Source of the DNA: Lachnoclostridium sp.
GTDB taxonomy: Bacteria; Bacillota; Clostridia; Lachnospirales; Lachnospiraceae
Assembly (NCBI GenBank): GCA_003445895.1
Contig: DMCD01000139.1
Location: forward strand, 1 to 16,241
Direction of reading: 5' to 3'
Length of the DNA: 16,241 nucleotides
Shown in pieces: positions 13,264 through 16,241 of this stretch. Each line of letters starts with the position of its first letter. The first letter of the stretch is position 1. Below the pieces are notes generated by a model. It made no database searches. It worked only from the letters and a program-made list of their open reading frames with translations, and was not told the DNA's origin. Made by a program: the position numbers and the translations under genes.

Positions 13264-15072
13264 TCACTTTTCTGTCTGCTGCAGTTTCTGAAGGATTCTC
13301 TCCATCAGAGAGATTCTCCGCATGGGGGTCATCAGATAATACCCGTCAATATACGGACGGATCTTTCCGGCAATCTCCCCGGAGATTTCCACGGCCAGAT
13401 CCTCGGCTTCCTTCCGCTCCAGACCCTCATACCGGTCGATAATCTCCTGTGACACGGTGATGCCGTTGATCTCATTGTTCATGAAAACAGCGTTCCGGTG
13501 ACTCACCACGGGAATGATGCCTCCCAGGAGCCATCCGGTCAGTTCCTTTCTCGCCAGCTTCAGATTCTCCAGGGCTTCTTCCGACAGCACCGGCTGGGTG
13601 AGAAAGCCCACCATGCCGGCCGCTTCCTTCTCCTTTGCCCGTTTCAGCTCCATGGGGAAATTGACCGCATTCACGTCCAGGGCGCCGAACACCTGAATCG
13701 GCTCCCGGAAGGTCTCCTCATTCAGAGAATTCACAAAAGCGCCCAGTTTACGGGAATTAAAATGATAGACACTCTTCACTTCATCGCGCTCCGCCGTGGG
13801 GATGGGGTCCCCGGTAACAATCAGGACATTGCGGATGTTTTCCGCATAAAGTCCCAGCAGAAGCGCCTTGGTGGCATTCACATTCCGGTCCCGGCAGGTC
13901 ATGTGGGGAATGACATCCAGATCCAGCTCTCTCTTCACCTTGCAGGCCAGAAGGCTGGAGTCCATCCGCGCCCTTGCGATGGGGCAGTCCGCGATGGTGA
14001 TGGTATCCGCGCCCGCTTCCTTCAGGCGTCTCGCATCATCCATAAACCCGGTGGCATCCGCATTCTTCGGAGAATCCAGCTCCACGGCGAACACGCACTT
14101 GCCCTCCGCAATCTTCTGGGCAAAGCGGTTGTTTATGAGTATCTTTTTCGGGGACGGCACTTCTTCCCGGGAAACATTCACCGCTGTGCGAGGAACAAAT
14201 TTTGCCGGCCGCACCTTCCCCCGGGACAGCTGCGCCGAAAGCTCCCGGATATAATCGGGGGTGGTTCCGCAGCATCCGCCCAGAATGCCCACACCCAGGT
14301 CTGCGATCTCCATCACCCTTCCGGCAAAATACTCCGGGCTGTTCTCAAAGTAGGTCCTAAAGCCGCGTACCGTGGGATAGCCGGCATTGGGCATGGCAGT
14401 CAGGTTCATGCCCCTCTCCGCAAGCCCCGCCAGCAGCTGCTTCATATGGCCGGCGGAAGAGACACAGTTGAGTCCCACCGCATCAAAGAGCCCGGAGTTC
14501 CAGAGATCCTCCAGCATGGTGCGGTAAAATCTTCCGTCTCTGGAAAATCCGTCCGGCAGCACGCCGAAGGAAGCAAAGATCACTGCATCGCTCTTCTTTT
14601 CCCGTATGAAGGCCGCCGCCTCACGGAGCCCGATATCCGTGCTCTGGGTCTCAAAAAGGAAGTTCTCCGCCCCCTCCTCCAGGAAGATCTCTGCGGCCCG
14701 AAGGTACGCGTCCGTGATCTCCTCCGGTGTTTCCCCCGGCGCGGGGCCGAGATCGGCAAACACAAAGACTTCCTTTCCGGCATCTCCCGCTTCTCTTCTG
14801 CAGGCCCCCGCGATGGCAAAGCCCTTCCGGATCACCTCCGCCTGCCGCTCCTCCCCTCCCATGGCGATGGGATAGGCGCCGAAGGTATTCGTCTTGATAG
14901 CTTTCGCCCCGGCCTTTATATACTCCCGGTGGATCTCACCCACCCGCTCCGGATGGGCCAGATTCTCCAGCTCGCAGGCTTCGTAGGAGCCCTCATACCG
15001 GATAGCGTACCAGGTGCCGAAGGCGCCGTCAAACAGCAGCGTATTTTCATTCATATACTCCCGTACATTCAT
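13264..15072 (-). CDS. Bifunctional homocysteine S-methyltransferase/methylenetetrahydrofolate reductase
   Basis: A 602-residue two-domain enzyme. The N-terminal half (about 1-285) is a homocysteine S-methyltransferase barrel with the zinc-binding cysteines: Cys203 in GLNCVSSAGH and Cys267-Cys268 in GILGGCCGTTPDYI. The C-terminal half (from about 305) is a MTHFR domain: FAVELDSPKNADATGFMDDARRLKEAGADTITIADCPIARARMDSSLLACKVKRELDLDVIPHMTCRDRNVNATKALLLGL is the FAD-binding folate reductase barrel, with GDP at LIVTGDPIPTA. Such fusions occur in many Firmicutes and link folate one-carbon flow to methionine synthesis. I chose ATG 15072, seven bases after GGGG; the ATG at 15087 in the same frame has no good ribosome site. 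The gene stands alone between its own promoter and terminator. Confidence 0.93.
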   Translation of the reverse strand: MNVREYMNENTLLFDGAFGTWYAIRYEGSYEACELENLAHPERVGEIHREYIKAGAKAIKTNTFGAYPIAMGGEERQAEVIRKGFAIAGACRREAGDAGKEVFVFADLGPAPGETPEEITDAYLRAAEIFLEEGAENFLFETQSTDIGLREAAAFIREKKSDAVIFASFGVLPDGFSRDGRFYRTMLEDLWNSGLFDAVGLNCVSSAGHMKQLLAGLAERGMNLTAMPNAGYPTVRGFRTYFENSPEYFAGRVMEIADLGVGILGGCCGTTPDYIRELSAQLSRGKVRPAKFVPRTAVNVSREEVPSPKKILINNRFAQKIAEGKCVFAVELDSPKNADATGFMDDARRLKEAGADTITIADCPIARARMDSSLLACKVKRELDLDVIPHMTCRDRNVNATKALLLGLYAENIRNVLIVTGDPIPTAERDEVKSVYHFNSRKLGAFVNSLNEETFREPIQVFGALDVNAVNFPMELKRAKEKEAAGMVGFLTQPVLSEEALENLKLARKELTGWLLGGIIPVVSHRNAVFMNNEINGITVSQEIIDRYEGLERKEAEDLAVEISGEIAGKIRPYIDGYYLMTPMRRISLMERILQKLQQTEK

Positions 15073-15104
15073 GGCATTTCCCCGCATTCTGCTTTGATAT
15101 CTTT

Positions 15105-15133
15105 ATAATATACCAATTTGGTAGGATATGCAA
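15105..15133 (-). promoter_or_regulatory. Promoter of homocysteine methyltransferase gene
   Basis: Minus-strand -35 TTGCAT (15133-15128) and -10 TATTAT (15110-15105) are 17 bases apart. The -35 overlaps the foot of the upstream hairpin. Confidence 0.65.
15111..15123. promoter_or_regulatory. 13-bp palindrome in the promoter spacer
   Basis: TACCAA (15111-15116) and TTGGTA (15118-15123) form a perfect inverted repeat with one central base, placed between the -35 and -10. This is a classic repressor position. The binding protein is unknown and no regulator gene lies next to it. Confidence 0.5.
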
Positions 15134-15167
15134 TCCCCCGCGGAGGCGGACACCTGCGCGGGGGATT
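15132..15167 (-). terminator. Probable terminator of copper ATPase gene
   Basis: aatcccccgcg (15132-15142) and cgcgggggatt (15157-15167) form an 11-bp perfect GC-rich stem with a 14-base loop, 43 bases after the stop codon. The T-run after it is poor, so it may be leaky. Confidence 0.6.
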
Positions 15168-15210
15168 TGGAAAGTATATTATATTTTGCTGTATCCGATA
15201 ACGCCTGGCC

Positions 15211-16241
15211 TTATGCGATGCCGGTCACGGTGTAATCCTTATCCTCCACAGCCTTTTTCAGCACATCGTCCGCCACTTCGGTGCTCATCTCCACGACGGC
15301 GGTTCCTGCCTCGTGGCTCACCTTTGCCTCCGTTACGCCCTCCAGCTTCTCCAGGGCCTTCTTCACGGTCGCCTCGCAGTGCATACACATCATTCCTTCG
15401 ATATTCATGGTCTTTGTCATCGTATGGTTCTCCTTTTCTTCTTTATTATCCTGAACCGCGCGGGCTTCGTCCGTCACGGTAATGGACTCCTCTTCTTTTC
15501 CGGCGCCTGCCGCATGGCCCCGCTTTTTCCCCTTCATAAGGTTCGGGTTATGCATATCGAACAGGTTCAGCCGGAGAGCATTCATGCACACGCAGAAGCT
15601 GGACAGGCTCATGGCCGCCGCGCCATACATGGGCTTCATCGCAATCCCATAGAGGCCCATGGCCAGCGGGATGCAGATGGCATTGTAGAAAAATGCCCAG
15701 AACAGGTTTTCATGGATGTTCCGGATGGTCGCCCGGCTCATGCGGATGGCTGCCGGCACATCCAGCAGGCTGTTCTTCATCAGAACCACGTCCGCCGCAT
15801 CCACGGCCACGTCGGCTCCCGCGCCGATGGCCACGCCGATGTCCGCTCTGGTCAGGGCCGGCGCATCGTTGATGCCGTCGCCCACCATGGCAACCTTGCC
15901 CTGCTCCTGCAGACGGCGGATGACACTCTCTTTCCCGTCGGGAAGAACGCCTGCCACCACCTCGTCCACGCCGGCTGCCTTTCCGACAGCCCTGGCCGTC
16001 CGCTCATTGTCGCCGGTCAGCATGACAACGCGGATGCCCATATCCCGCAGCTCCTTTATGGCCTGGGGACTGTCCGCCTTCATGCTGTCGGCCACGGCGA
16101 TGATGCCCAGAAGTTCATCTCCCCGGGAGAACAAAAGCGGTGTTTTGCCCTGTTCTGCCAGCGCTTCCGCCTGTTTTGTCACGGAATCCGGCACACTGAC
16201 CTTCCCCTGCATAAAGCGCAGGCTTCCGCCGAAGACATTTT
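15211..16241 (-). CDS. copA: Cu+ P1B-type ATPase C-terminal part fused to CopZ-like HMA domain (cut by window edge)
   Basis: The visible 343 residues start inside the nucleotide-binding domain (NVFGGSLRFMQGK) and carry TGDNERTARAVGKAAG and the hinge VGDGINDAPAL of P-type ATPases. The metal-site helices show it is Cu+ type: YN in FWAFFYNAICIPLAMG and the M-x2-SS plus Asn signature in MSLSSFCVCMNALRLNLF. It pumps Cu+ out of the cytoplasm. After a charged linker of about 40 residues (RGHAAGAGKEEES...DNKEEKEN) comes a heavy-metal-associated domain with the M-x-C-x2-C site in GMMCMHCEATVKKALEKLEGV. That domain begins at an internal ATG (15420) with its own AAAGGAG, so a separate 69-residue CopZ-like chaperone may also be made. 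The N-terminal part and the promoter are outside the window. Confidence 0.93.
   Translation of the reverse strand, partial: NVFGGSLRFMQGKVSVPDSVTKQAEALAEQGKTPLLFSRGDELLGIIAVADSMKADSPQAIKELRDMGIRVVMLTGDNERTARAVGKAAGVDEVVAGVLPDGKESVIRRLQEQGKVAMVGDGINDAPALTRADIGVAIGAGADVAVDAADVVLMKNSLLDVPAAIRMSRATIRNIHENLFWAFFYNAICIPLAMGLYGIAMKPMYGAAAMSLSSFCVCMNALRLNLFDMHNPNLMKGKKRGHAAGAGKEEESITVTDEARAVQDNKEEKENHTMTKTMNIEGMMCMHCEATVKKALEKLEGVTEAKVSHEAGTAVVEMSTEVADDVLKKAVEDKDYTVTGIA

Noticed and set aside
13498..15108. Plus-strand open frame of 536 codons opposite the methyltransferase gene
   Set aside because: Antisense shadow of a gene with zinc and folate motifs intact; no ribosome site.
15073..15210. SAM or cobalamin riboswitch before the methionine gene
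   Set aside because: The leader from the promoter to the start codon is only about 30 bases, too short for either.

Overview
The window looks like chromosomal DNA from an anaerobic gut Firmicute, most likely a Lachnospiraceae-type Clostridium. The grounds are: moderately GC-rich coding sequence with AT-rich promoters, strong AGGAGG ribosome binding sites, sigma-A type promoters, a CIRCE-like heat-shock operator, a GGGtGRT/scaffold gene pair typical of anaerobes, and oxygen-sensitive ferredoxin-type proteins in catabolic genes. Every gene I can support (17) lies on the minus strand, so transcription runs from high to low coordinates. The many long plus-strand frames are antisense shadows. I see no tRNA, rRNA, CRISPR array, insertion sequence or integrase.

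Reading in the direction of transcription: (1) 16241-15211, the 3' part of a Cu+ P1B-type ATPase fused to a C-terminal CopZ-like domain that has its own ribosome binding site. (2) 15072-13264, a bifunctional homocysteine S-methyltransferase/methylenetetrahydrofolate reductase with its own promoter, a 13-bp palindrome inside that promoter, and a terminator. (3) 13019-10333, a three-gene operon in which a CstA-family transporter lies between two uncharacterised proteins, closed by a strong T7 terminator. (4) 10136-9414, an AraC-type regulator. (5) 9355-5996, five tightly overlapping genes for a multi-subunit flavin/iron-sulfur amine or imino-acid dehydrogenase related to the HcnABC/sarcosine oxidase/LhpBEF group. 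(6) 5770-5351, a MarR-type regulator with a multi-half-site operator over its start point. (7) 5326-5110, a hairpin-rich gene-free stretch. (8) 5047-3650, a 67-residue orphan protein and an ATP-grasp ligase. (9) 3499-3053, an Hsp20 chaperone under a CIRCE-like operator. (10) 2841-1228, a lipoprotein with a DUF4163/DUF3298-like (RsiV-type) layout. (11) 1067-1, an IscU-like scaffold protein and the beginning of a GGGtGRT protein.

The most coherent system is the AraC gene plus the five-gene dehydrogenase. A DAO-type flavoprotein would oxidise the substrate, and electrons would pass through a set of 2Fe-2S, 2[4Fe-4S] and FAD/NAD subunits. The separate ferredoxin subunit and the separated BFD-like domain suggest an anaerobic version of an enzyme class mostly known from aerobes. 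The substrate is not shown by the window. Other points worth a second look are the CopA-CopZ fusion with an internal start, the structured element at 5110-5294, the MarR operator, and the small ORF in front of the ATP-grasp gene.
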